From Flectonema sp. DT1601 (Eukaryota; Euglenozoa; Diplonemea; Diplonemida; Diplonemidae): a stretch of DNA of 64,000 bases. The translations under genes were made by a program, and so were the position numbers. Position 1 is the first letter of the stretch. Each line of letters starts with the position of its first letter. Location of the stretch: assembly GCA_964019425.1 (NCBI GenBank), contig OZ025842.1, forward strand, positions 496,001 to 560,000. Direction: 5' to 3'. Positions 13,301 through 21,499 of the stretch are shown here, piece by piece. The notes beneath the pieces were generated by a model, which saw only the letters and a list, made by a program, of their open reading frames with translations, was not told the DNA's origin and did not search any database.

Positions 13301-13555
13301 AGTTGCTAGAACGTTAATTGCAAAACAGACAGGTGTTGTTCCAGTGGCACCAGCACCTGGTGTGAAAACAACAACCGGATTAACGGTGTTGAAGGTTCCT
13401 GTTACAGATAAAGATGGAGAACATCTACAACCCGTTAATTGAGGACTCGTTCCTCCAAGACAGTCTGTTGATGTTATTGCAGTTACAATTGGCTGACAGC
13501 TACCGAACTGCAGTAAAGAAAAAACAACAAAAACATGTTTCAAAAAGTCTATCAT
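4307..13555 (-). CDS. Giant type I surface protein: IPT/TIG domains plus ~17 cadherin-like repeats
   Basis: Five exons join in frame: 13258-13555, 11612-13174, 11240-11548, 5423-11168 and 4307-5357. Introns of 83, 63, 71 and 65 nt all have GT/AG ends, with phases 1, 1, 1, 2. The product is ~2,988 aa. A signal peptide (MIDFLKHVFVVFSLLQFGSC) leads into about six Cys-containing IPT/TIG-like units (motifs such as LTIVGTNFD). About 17 repeats of ~115 aa follow, with linkers of the PVNDPPSF type, then EDSG, W..NISPGP.NE and a D.GG end, resembling tandem-95/cadherin-like domains. A ~75-aa SEA-like or ferredoxin-like stretch precedes a transmembrane helix (IIGLAFGILAALFLIGLAVF), a KKKSRKKKRRK stop-transfer signal and a ~130-aa tail ending TEEIIIDD. 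Likely role: adhesion or surface receptor. The domain order is clear; partner and function are unknown. Exon 4 alone carries 16 repeats without an intron. Confidence 0.9.
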
Positions 13556-13563
13556 GTCATCTG

Positions 13564-13911
13564 TGTGTGCGGTGCGCTATGAGGTTTCTAATTACAAAAA
13601 AAAAAAAAAAATAAACAAAACAAACGACAATATAATTATATATAAGTTAGATAAAACACCAACAACTATACATGCATCAAATCTGTAAGAAATCAAAGGT
13701 CATTAACTCTACAAATACGACAACAATTAACAAACTGGCAACCAACTAACACAAAGTATTATTGACTGGAGATATGATAGGGAGTACTGTGGCTTATTTA
13801 TTTTTTTGATACACTTTTTTTTTTTCTCTCTTACAACGATAACGAAAGAATAATAATAAGCAACCACTCTTCGTTCCCTTCTCTCAAATAGTAGTCAACA
13901 TTACTGTCAGT
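13564..13911. other. Intergenic region between surface-protein gene and eL39 array
   Basis: No gene seen. It contains an A run near 13595-13609 and AT-rich sequence. It should hold the promoter of the surface-protein gene on the right-hand side of its ATG, and the 3' UTR of the first eL39 gene. A CACACACAG acceptor-like site ends 5 nt before the surface-protein ATG (CAG at 13561-13563). Confidence 0.5.
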
Positions 13912-14139
13912 TTACATCTTCAACTTGGTTCTTCTCCAGTGACGGCGCTTTGAGTTCCACCTGACGGTCTTTCCAGTCTTGAATCTGCTCCACCTGTTGT
14001 TGTCGTTGTTTTGTTATCTCACTTTTGGATTCGTTACACAATTAAAAAAAGTCAGTAAAACATACCATGGGACAGGCTTGTTAGTCCTCATCTTCTTGGC
14101 ATAGTGGATCTTCAACGTTAGTGATTTGATTGCCCCCAT
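13912..14139 (-). CDS. RPL39: Ribosomal protein eL39, tandem copy 1 of 4
   Basis: Two exons, 14066-14139 (74 nt) and 13912-13993 (82 nt), are separated by a 72-nt GT-AG intron (13994-14065, phase 2). They encode 51 aa, the usual eL39 length. Exon 1 gives [16 protein letters not shown] then MRTNKPVPW. Exon 2 gives [19 protein letters not shown] then RRTKLKM. The NKPVPxW, KTG and [12 protein letters not shown] segments match eL39, a small basic protein lining the exit tunnel of the large ribosomal subunit. An acceptor-like AACAG lies 9 nt before the ATG. The gene is too short to be found by ORF length alone. Three near-identical copies follow on the same strand. Confidence 0.93.
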
Positions 14140-14151
14140 CTTGTTGTTCTG

Positions 14152-14674
14152 TTTGAGTGAGGGGAAATAATAATTTTAATATAATATAAATCTAAGAAAT
14201 GCTAAGTGTAAGTCATACAACTTTAGTGGTGTGTGCTAATAGGATTCCAGCTGCTGAATGGGGGGTGAAACTTTGACAATGTGAAAACAGTAACAACTTT
14301 AGATATTAAAGAAAACGGAATTAATATCAAGTACTTGACTGAAAAATATTTGTAGTTGTTATGCTGAATGGGGGGGGAAAAGAACTTAACGATCAGCTAA
14401 AACGATTCTTCCAGACTTTTGACTAAACCTGATTACAACAACATGTTAGTGTCCTGCTTTTTTAGGTTTCCTTTTTTTTTTTTTCTTTTTTTCTTCTTTT
14501 TTTTGTGACGCACACTGGGAAGGTGACGGGGACCGTGTGAACTCACGGTTATAGACGACCGTGTTTTTAACGTAAGATAAATACATGGAAAATTGCTATC
14601 ACACTGTGACATGATGACATGACTACCATCCGTGGCACACTTAAAGGGAAGAGCAACTACAAATAGCAATCAGT
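14152..14674. other. Spacer between eL39 copies 1 and 2
   Basis: No gene seen. It is AT-rich, with two short similar segments (around 14253-14270 and 14360-14378, GCTGAATGGGGGG-type) and a T-rich stretch at 14458-14502. It probably carries the promoter of copy 1 and the 3' UTR of copy 2. Confidence 0.5.
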
Positions 14675-14898
14675 TTACATCTTCAACTTGGTTCTTCTCC
14701 AGTGACGGCGCTTTGAGTTCCACCTGACGGTCTTTCCAGTCTTGAATCTGCTCCACCTGTTGTTGTTGTTTTGTTATTTTATTTTTGGATTCGTTACACA
14801 ATTAAAAAAGTCAGTAAAACATACCATGGGACGGGCTTGTTAGTCCTCATCTTCTTGGCATAGTGGATCTTCAACGTTAGAGACTTGATTGCCCCCAT
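14675..14898 (-). CDS. RPL39: Ribosomal protein eL39, tandem copy 2 of 4
   Basis: Exons 14825-14898 and 14675-14756 join across a 68-nt GT-AG intron (14757-14824) to give the same 51-aa eL39. The intron is nearly identical to those of copies 1 and 4, showing recent duplication or gene conversion. An acceptor-like CTACAG ends 16 nt before the ATG. Differences from copy 1 in the coding exons are at silent positions (for example the Pro codon in NKPVPW), consistent with a functional gene. Confidence 0.92.
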
Positions 14899-15132
14899 TT
14901 TGCTTTCTTTTTTTCTGTAGGTGAAATAAAACAAATATCTTCCTGTACCAAATCCACTGAGGACACTGATGAACAACACTCACAACACCCACTCAAAAGT
15001 AAAGGAAACTACAAGTAGTATTCTGGGCATGCACATTAAGAAATGTGATCCCAGGAAGATTTTTGCTAAATTGTTTCTTTTTTTTAAATAGGAAGGGTGA
15101 ATCGTGATCACAAGACAGCATGAACCAGCAGC

Positions 15133-15385
15133 TTACATCTTCAACTTGGTTCTTCTCCAGTGACGGCGCTTTGAGTTCCATCTGACGGTCTTTCCAGTCT
15201 TGAATCTGCTCCACCTGTTGTTGTTGTTGTTGTTGTTCTGAATAAAACAGAATAATGAGAAAGATAAATACGTATTGCCTGATTAGTTATATTTTCACGT
15301 GTCTCACATACCATGGGACAGGCTTGTTAGTCCTCATCTTCTTGGCATAGTGGATCTTCAACGTTAGAGACTTGATGGCTCCCAT
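15133..15385 (-). CDS. RPL39: Ribosomal protein eL39, tandem copy 3 of 4
   Basis: Exons 15312-15385 and 15133-15214 join across a 97-nt GT-AG intron (15215-15311) to give the same 51 aa. The coding changes I can see are silent (GGA/GCC for Gly2-Ala3, AGA for Arg in TVRW). The intron sequence is unrelated to the introns of copies 1, 2 and 4, so this is the most diverged member, yet its protein is unchanged. This points to purifying selection. An acceptor-like CTCGCAG ends 12 nt before the ATG. Confidence 0.92.
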
Positions 15386-15400
15386 TTTGCTGCTTGACTG

Positions 15401-15782
15401 CGAGGAGGTGAATTATTAATAAACTACCACAGCAAATTATTCAATAAGTTATCACAGTCACCGTTGATGTAATAATTACACTCCACTAAATCATAGTTGT
15501 GTCTGGGTAAGGAGAACTAAATTGTATTAACATAATTTGATACAGGAGAAAGGGAAGAAGAAGAAAAAGGGGAAAAAAAAGGGGCCGTGGAAACTCTGTG
15601 AATTCCGCTACTTCTTACACAACACTACGCGATTCTTTTCAATGTCGAATTCGAACTTGAAGGCGCAGTCGAACTAGGCAAGAAGAGTGATCCTACTTCT
15701 CATATAAATAATGAGTTTGATTGTCCTTTTTCTTTTTAATATTTTCTTTTTCCCTTTTTTTCTCATCAAAAGAACCAGCAGC
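15401..15782. other. Spacer between eL39 copies 3 and 4
   Basis: No gene seen. It contains a purine-rich stretch (about 15543-15585) and a pyrimidine-rich stretch (about 15721-15765). It presumably contains the promoter of copy 3. Confidence 0.45.
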
Positions 15783-16012
15783 TTACATCTTCAACTTGGT
15801 TCTTCTCCAGTGACGGCGCTTTGAGTTCCACCTGACGGTCTTTCCAGTCTTGAATCTGCTCCACCTGTTGTTGTTGTTGTTGTTTTGTTATCTCATTTTT
15901 GGATTCGTTACACAATTAAAAAAGTCAGTAAAACATACCATGGGACAGGCTTGTTAGTCCTCATCTTCTTGGCATAGTGGATCTTTAACGTCAATGACTT
16001 GATTGCCCCCAT
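15783..16012 (-). CDS. RPL39: Ribosomal protein eL39, tandem copy 4 of 4
   Basis: Exons 15939-16012 and 15783-15864 flank a 74-nt GT-AG intron (15865-15938) close in sequence to the introns of copies 1 and 2. The 51-aa product is the same. Silent differences occur in the SLTLK segment. A TTCACAG acceptor-like site ends 10 nt before the ATG. All four copies lie head to tail on the minus strand within 2.1 kb, with 0.23-0.54 kb spacers. Confidence 0.92.
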
Positions 16013-16333
16013 TTTGTTATTCCTGTGAATGGGGAAATTAATCCGATGAATAAATATAACAGGTCCTCAATTTTATTTCAATTCGAAGCAACGCTACCAA
16101 AAAAATTAAAATACTGATGTTCTGCAAAAAAAAAAAAAAAAGTAACTAATAAAAATAACATTAAACTACAAATATAACTCAGTCACTGTTGTCTGTAAGA
16201 TTTCAATTCTTACATGATCGGGCTCACATATCGTAATAACGACAAAATGTATGTAACTCAAGGCAACACAATCTCAATGCCGAAGGTTTCGCACGAACAA
16301 GAATAATAATTCTATAAAAAACATTAGCGATCT

Positions 16334-16525
16334 CTAGAACGCAATTAATTGCACAAATGTTGCGTAACCAACATCAACAATAAATGTTGAAGGGGTTGGC
16401 GGAAAGATGCGTTTTCCTTTATTTGGTTTAACAAATTTAGATTTTTTGTCGGAAGCGACTGTGTCAAGGCGAGTTACCCGCAACCTGGAATCAGCTGGAA
16501 CCTGGAAGTCAATGGAACAAAACAT
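16334..16525 (-). CDS. Unrecognised short open frame, possible terminal exon
   Basis: 63 codons ending ...FVQLIAF. From about residue 9 the sequence (VPADSRLRVTRLDTVASDKK) has a balanced composition, and it follows a CTTCCAG acceptor-like site, so it could be the last exon of a small gene whose earlier exons I could not join in frame. There is no recognised domain. A different candidate lies on the opposite strand 100 bp away, and at most one is likely real. Confidence 0.2.
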   Translation of the reverse strand: MFCSIDFQVPADSRLRVTRLDTVASDKKSKFVKPNKGKRIFPPTPSTFIVDVGYATFVQLIAF

Positions 16526-16627
16526 CTCATTAAAAGTATACTAATAATTATAACTTCGAAGTCCTACTATGAATTGTATAAGAAAACTATTGACTAACCC
16601 AGCAGGACTGCAGCAGAACCTTCCCTT

Positions 16628-16777
16628 ATGCGCAACAGGTCAAGCCGTAAGCAACAGGATTACTTGTGGCTGACTAAAATGCTTCTACGGGATGATGATT
16701 CTGAGCAATCACACAAGAGGGTTATCAGTAAGTGGTTCTTGTTGTTTACATCAAGACACGTATTCAGTTTTCTGTAA
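16628..16777 (+). CDS. Unrecognised 49-codon open frame with internal splice-donor match
   Basis: It starts MRNRSSRKQQDYLWLTKMLL and contains a GTAAGTGG donor-like site after codon ~33, so the coding part could be an exon of about 33 codons. An acceptor-like CTGCAG lies about 15 nt upstream of the ATG. No family is recognised and there is no support beyond composition and these sites. It would be the only plus-strand host gene in the block. Confidence 0.15.
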   Translation: MRNRSSRKQQDYLWLTKMLLRDDDSEQSHKRVISKWFLLFTSRHVFSFL

Positions 16778-16830
16778 TTACTGTAGAACTCACGACAACA
16801 CGGTAGAGTGATTTGTCTGGTTCTGGTTTC

Positions 16831-18099
16831 CTATATCGATGATGTAGGCATCCCGTGGCAGCTTTTTTTCACCTCACGAAGTTCGAGGTGAACATCAGCA
16901 TGATCAACACCATCAATTGTTTTTATCAGCGCTTCAGCTTTGCGAGCTACAGTGACAGCATCCTGAGTAGTTATGACAACTGAGAAGTCCATAACAACTT
17001 CAATATTAACAGTCAGCCTCCCTGCCAAGTAGTGTGCAGTGAAATGAGAAATAGAAACTATTTCTGGAACGGTGACTAAAATTGCTTCAATTTCTTGACG
17101 AAGTAATGCAGGATGACTGCTGGCATCCGAACCTTCTGTGCGGTTTGCCTGTCTAGGTAAAACAGACATGTAAACAGATTGAACAGACTCTGCCTCCTTT
17201 AAGATTTCCAGTTTTACTCTCTCGGCCAACGTCGCCGCGGAACTTACCGACATTGTTGACTGGACGTAGATCGGCAGGATCACACTTTGAAAAGGTCCCA
17301 TTTTACGCATTTTGACTTCACACGATTCAAACTTAACATTATTATGAGAACACACTTTTGCTATTATTGCCGTGACTTCTTCGTCTTCTGCAGATACGTC
17401 TGTTAAATCTTGGATGGCGTCCCAACCTATTTCAAATCCAGTTTTTCCAATCATACCTGCGACAATAATGCTCGTCATTGGATCAAGCCAGCTGTATCCT
17501 ATCATGTTACCAGCAATTCCTACTACAGCAACTACACTAGACAGGGCATCAGATCTATGATGCCACGCGTTTGCTATGGTGACAGTACTTCTGGCTTCGG
17601 TTCCAGCTTTAAGTGTAATTTGGTACAAAGCTTCCTTAACAACTATTGATACTACAGCTACTGATAAGGTTGCCGGTCCAAGTATCGTTACAGTAGCTCC
17701 AGTTGATGATGCCAACGCTGAAATAGATCCGATAGCAATCCCTCCTGAAGTCCCAACTAACAAACCAGCAACAGCTAGAGCGCCAAGACTTTCGAATTTC
17801 CCTTTCCCAAAAGGGTATGCAGCAGTAGGAGGGGCCCTTGAGTATTTTATTGCTGCTAATGTGACTCCGTCAGATATTAAATCACCGAGACTATGAAACG
17901 CGTCAGCAATCATGACGCTTGATCCACTCGCCGCACCTGCTGCTCCCTTTAAACCACACAATGCAATATTGGCTGCAGCTCCTAGTTTTGTCACAAACTG
18001 ACAAGCTTCAACTGGAGTTCTTTGTGTTGCATGGTATCTCCTGGGTATAAAAATCAAACGTTGAGCTGCACCTTGAGCTGCACCTTTGCATCTTATCAT
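16831..18099 (-). CDS. Mitochondrial CDF-family cation transporter (MMT/ZnT9-like)
   Basis: A single exon of 422 aa. Residues 1-29 are basic and hydroxylated without acids (MIRCKGAAQ..RLIFIPRRYH), a typical mitochondrial presequence. Six hydrophobic helices follow. Helix 2 carries H69xxxD73 (DAFHSLGDLISD) and helix 5 carries H180xxxD184 (NAWHHRSDALSS), the paired metal site of cation diffusion facilitators. The C-terminal ~190 residues contain two ferredoxin-like cytosolic CDF modules in tandem (about 225-310 and 325-410), one more than usual. Family members export Zn, Fe or Mn against protons; with a presequence, yeast MMT1/2-like iron or ZnT9-like zinc transport across the inner membrane is plausible, but the metal cannot be told from sequence. 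The ATG is 15 nt after a TTTACAG acceptor-like site. Confidence 0.9.
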   Translation of the reverse strand: MIRCKGAAQGAAQRLIFIPRRYHATQRTPVEACQFVTKLGAAANIALCGLKGAAGAASGSSVMIADAFHSLGDLISDGVTLAAIKYSRAPPTAAYPFGKGKFESLGALAVAGLLVGTSGGIAIGSISALASSTGATVTILGPATLSVAVVSIVVKEALYQITLKAGTEARSTVTIANAWHHRSDALSSVVAVVGIAGNMIGYSWLDPMTSIIVAGMIGKTGFEIGWDAIQDLTDVSAEDEEVTAIIAKVCSHNNVKFESCEVKMRKMGPFQSVILPIYVQSTMSVSSAATLAERVKLEILKEAESVQSVYMSVLPRQANRTEGSDASSHPALLRQEIEAILVTVPEIVSISHFTAHYLAGRLTVNIEVVMDFSVVITTQDAVTVARKAEALIKTIDGVDHADVHLELREVKKSCHGMPTSSI

Positions 18100-18117
18100 T
18101 TATTTGTATGCAGGCTG

Positions 18118-18911
18118 TAAAAACAACGTAATTATATGAATATCAATATCGATATCTAAGTAAACAAAATACACAAGAGTGAATGAACACCAACACCTGA
18201 GGGCTCCCTCTTTTGTGAGTTACATTAACATTAATATTTGATATCATTGATGACGACATCACAACACTACAATAATCACCCGTGAGAACTCCTTTAATGA
18301 CTTCTTATGTTTCATCTAATATCACAACAATACGGATATCTTTTTTTCGAAGATTTCTGCTGGTGAATTGGATTCTTTGATGGGAGGCTGAACGGTCCGC
18401 ATTGATGTGGCTGTTAACACAGCTAGGGGGGAGGGTTTCCTCAGAACTATCATTGGGGGCATCAAAAAGGTCGCAAGATCAGTTGTGAAACCTGTAGTTA
18501 AGACATTAGCCAACACTGCTATAGACAAAGTACTTGGGGAGGGTATCATAGTACCTGAGGGTCATCACTCTAGGTCGGCTTTAAAAAAAGAACATAAAAT
18601 CTGAACCACTCTTGAAGACAGCATCTTTTGAATCCAGCTCGTTGCCGACCAGTAACGCTGTGGGTTCGCCGATAAATCAAATTCTAAACCCAGAGCCTCA
18701 GAATTCGACTTCGTTAAGCTAAAGTCCTCAAGTGTCACCCAGATGTGCACCCACATAACCCGCTCTTCTTTTGAAACTTGAAAGCGTTGAGCAGTCTACT
18801 CCTTCGAATCACCCACCTTAAAGAAGTTGTCCACCCAAGCCACTCCGCCAGACTGCAGGTGTCGTAGCATATGCCTCGAAGTCCCCCGAAACGTAGGTCT
18901 GCTCTCCAGAG
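18118..18911. other. Unassigned region with a short plus-strand open frame
   Basis: No gene can be firmly assigned. An open stretch at about 18392-18604 (+) reads an amphipathic, Gly/Val/Lys-rich segment (IIGGIKKVARSVVKPVVKTL). It could be a remnant of a mobile or virus-like element, but nothing around it confirms this. Minus-strand open stretches at 18565-18900 look protein-like in composition without a recognised family. The region abuts a hAT end fragment at 18912 and is best seen as old inserted sequence. Confidence 0.25.
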
Positions 18912-19190
18912 CATACTTGTCCAAAAAGCTAAAGCTAAAGCTAAGCTTTTTAGAGCTAAGCTAAAGCTATTTAGCTTTTTTTTAGCTTTTTTGAAAAAAA
19001 AAATTTCAAACAAAAAATACCTCATTTTTTTGTTTAAATTTGTGTAAAAAAAATGGAAAGTTGTTGAACATAAAGCAGTGGAAAATTGAGAAACTGGCAC
19101 TGTGGAGCTGGAAAGTATTTTTTTTGAATTTTTTGAAAAAAATTTATTCTCTCAGAATGTAAAAAAAAAAAAAAAAAACTTACTTGAGGG
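18912..19190 (+). mobile_element. hAT 5' end fragment (third copy)
   Basis: The sequence begins CATACTTGTCCAAAAAGC and continues with the AGCTAA-rich terminal region and the GGAAAGTTGTTGAA..GCAGTGG block of the two full hAT elements at 21500 and 28691. Similarity is lost after an A run near 19178. The related phrase ACTTGGGGAGTAAAAAA recurs near 19527, so about 340 bp of foreign sequence may have been inserted, or the fragment may end here. It has no coding part and no matching right end nearby. Confidence 0.7.
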
Positions 19191-19998
19191 GGATTAACTT
19201 TTCGAGTTTGTACGTGTTTTGTATCATAAACAACATAACGATAATTTAACATTAGTTCTGAGATACAGTGACTAAAGGTAATGTTAGTGTAGGTATACAC
19301 TCTGCGATTGACGTAAATACTTTACATTATAATAAATGTTTCTAACTTAGCTGCATACACATCTCTTTTTCCGTGTTGTCATTCAGTGCAGTACGGAATC
19401 GAGTTATTCAATTTTGAATTGATCGTGAGCCCTGGGAAACCAAAACCAGGGTATAATGTAATACGGCAGAGTGTAGGTTTCACCTACAAATTACTTGCTT
19501 AAAATCAACAATTCTTTGAAAAAATACTTGGGGAGTAAAAAAAAAAGAAGAAAAAAACGAGTTCTCTTGTACTTACCAGAAAAAAAAAAAAACTTAACGA
19601 ACAATCAGAACTGATCGTTGGGAGAGCGGGAGGGCTTGTTTTACTTCAAAAAAAAAAAATATTAATTTGCATGTTTTTTTTTAATCTTTTTTTTTAAGAA
19701 AAAGCTTGGACAATTTTGTGTCTTGTCTAGGACAAACGAAACGTAAAAAAGAAAACAAATACATCGAACATCGGAAATGGTGAACTATATGTGAAGATAA
19801 AGAAAACCAGGATGAAAGTGATATCCAGATGGTACCGTTGGTGCTGTGCAATGTCAAACCTGTTCAGTTTGCCATACATGTCACTTTGACAACTAAATGG
19901 GCATCGCTTGTGCCCAGTGACCCATCACCCTTCCTGACCATCGCTTGTGGTGAGGTTCCGGACTTTGGACCGGCGCATCGCGTGCGCGGTGGGTTTAA
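19191..19998. other. AT-rich region without recognised genes
   Basis: No gene recognised. It contains several A/T homopolymers (about 19540-19590, 19648-19700) and otherwise unique-looking sequence. The right part (19830-19998) is less AT-rich and adjoins an open frame on the minus strand. Confidence 0.4.
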
Positions 19999-20437
19999 TC
20001 ACCGAGGGGGCTCATTCTCGTTCAGACTGTTCTGTTCTGTAACAACCCGACCATGATCATTCAGCAAATATGAGATGTCAATTGTGGCTGCCTCTGACAT
20101 GTCACGTGCAACCTCTGCCCAAAACTGGAGAAGTTGTCGCGGAGTGCGATGCTCCCGGGAGAATGAGATGAGACGTCTGAGCACACCATTCACAATACTA
20201 TATTGTGCACACATGAACTCCATGATGTTGCCCATTTCCTCGTTACTGAGAGACATCAGGTAAGCGTATGCCCGCCTGCGACGATGAGAGTACTTGATGA
20301 GGCGCTTGTTGCGCTGCAAGAATGTGAGAACCCACCTGAGGAATGGAATACCTCGAAGCGGGCATGATAACACATAGCATGCAAATGCTAAGGTTCCGAA
20401 GCGCCCATTCGTAACCTTCTCTTTAAATGGGCACGCC
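19999..20437 (-). CDS. Unrecognised open frame, probable last exon of a repeated gene or element
   Basis: The open frame begins at a TCTCTTTTAG acceptor-like site (20438-20440) and runs ~145 codons (ACPFKEKVTNGRFGTLAFAC ... NENEPPR). It is basic in the middle (KYSHRRRRAYAY) with a helical C-terminus. A GTAAGTG donor-like site at 20519-20524 ends an upstream exon-like segment whose inverted copy lies at 21337-21425, so exon-intron structure is likely, though the two segments do not join cleanly in the most protein-like frame. No family is recognised. It could be an element-encoded gene or a host pseudogene. Confidence 0.3.
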
Positions 20438-20502
20438 CTAAAAGAGATGCGGTGCTTGTTGCGAAGCAAGTAAGCAAACGACCGATTCCCACGTATGAAC
20501 AA

Positions 20503-20582
20503 GCACAGATGTTGTGTCACTTACCAGGCAGAAGGTACTCTCCCGGTTGCGAATGAGGAACACACAATCCTGCACATATAAC
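20503..20582 (-). repeat. Inverted-repeat arm 1 (exon-like segment)
   Basis: About 80 bp whose reverse complement recurs at 21337-21425 with few mismatches. Both arms read DCVFLIRNREST in one frame and end in a GTAAGTGAC donor-like site. The arms face away from each other around a tandem repeat block. Confidence 0.75.
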
Positions 20583-20593
20583 TTGATGGAACC

Positions 20594-21010
20594 CACCACT
20601 TCAACGATCACCACACATGCCTATCAACCCACCTGTGCTAGAATAGTTCAGCAACCACATGAAACTGTAACAAGAGCTGGATTAAAGAGAAGTAGTATTA
20701 ATAAACTGTAGAGAACGATAGGATTAACAAGCACCACCACTTCAACGATCACCACACATGCCTATCAACCCACCTAGTTCAGCAACCACATGAAACTGTA
20801 ACAAGAGCTGGATTAAAGAGAAGTAGTATTAACAATAAACTGTAGAGAACGATAGGATTAACAAGCACCACCACTTCAACAATCACCACACATGCCTATC
20901 AACCCACCTGTGCTAGAATAGTTCAGCAACCACATGAAACTGTAACAAGAGCTGGATTAAAGAGAAGTAGTATTAATAAACTGTAGAGAACGATAGGATT
21001 AACAAGCACC
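20594..21010. repeat. Three-unit tandem repeat, ~134-142 bp period
   Basis: Units start at about 20594, 20735 and 20868 with the phrase CCACCACTTCAACGATCACC and end with AGGATTAACAAGC. The middle unit lacks a ~10-bp segment (TGTGCTAGAA) and gains a few bases. The units are otherwise nearly identical. No coding function is evident. Confidence 0.9.
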
Positions 21011-21336
21011 GATGACAACTACGAAGCAGTGCAGTTCAGGCCCCCCCTGAGTAGTTTTTTTTTACCAAACCACAAATCTCAATATCAAAATTCACGAAAA
21101 TTCACGATTTTTCACCATGCTTTTTGGCAGTGAATTTTCGTGAATTTTCGTGAAAGGTAGTGACAACTCGTGACAAACCGTGAAGGATCGTGAAAATTCG
21201 TGAAACCTCCACCCCTGCCGATCGCCTCAGATCCTCTTGCAGCACATCGCCATGCGCCGCATTCCGCAGTTTACCCGCCAGCTTCATGGTCTTGACTCCG
21301 TCAGTTATTGGGCTGCACGAAGAGAGATGATCCGGT

Positions 21337-21425
21337 GGTTGTATGTGCAGGATTGTGTGTTTCTCATTCGCAACCGGGAGAGTACCTTCTGCCTAGTAAG
21401 TGACGCAACATCTGTGACAGAAAAC
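21337..21425 (+). repeat. Inverted-repeat arm 2 (exon-like segment)
   Basis: Reverse-complement partner of 20503-20582. The plus-strand frame reads through IRWLYVQDCVFLIRNREST and reaches a GTAAGTGAC donor-like site. The open plus-strand frame starts around 21249, suggesting the exon is longer on this side. Confidence 0.7.
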
Positions 21426-21499
21426 TCGTCAGCGCTACACATCACTGCTGCTACAGCTACGACTGCATGCTATAGTCTTGCATGCAGACTGACACAGAG

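Noticed and set aside
14794-14979. 61-codon minus-strand frame over eL39 copy 2 exon 1
   Set aside because: It is exon 1 read through its upstream region and intron; the spliced 51-aa eL39 explains it.
15133-15214. Frame reading [20 protein letters not shown] in the eL39 second exons
   Set aside because: It is the wrong frame of exon 2; the correct one gives [20 protein letters not shown] of eL39.
18392-18604. Possible fragment of a virus-like element
   Set aside because: The amphipathic segment is too short and no neighbouring capsid, polymerase or integrase genes are seen; left as unassigned.
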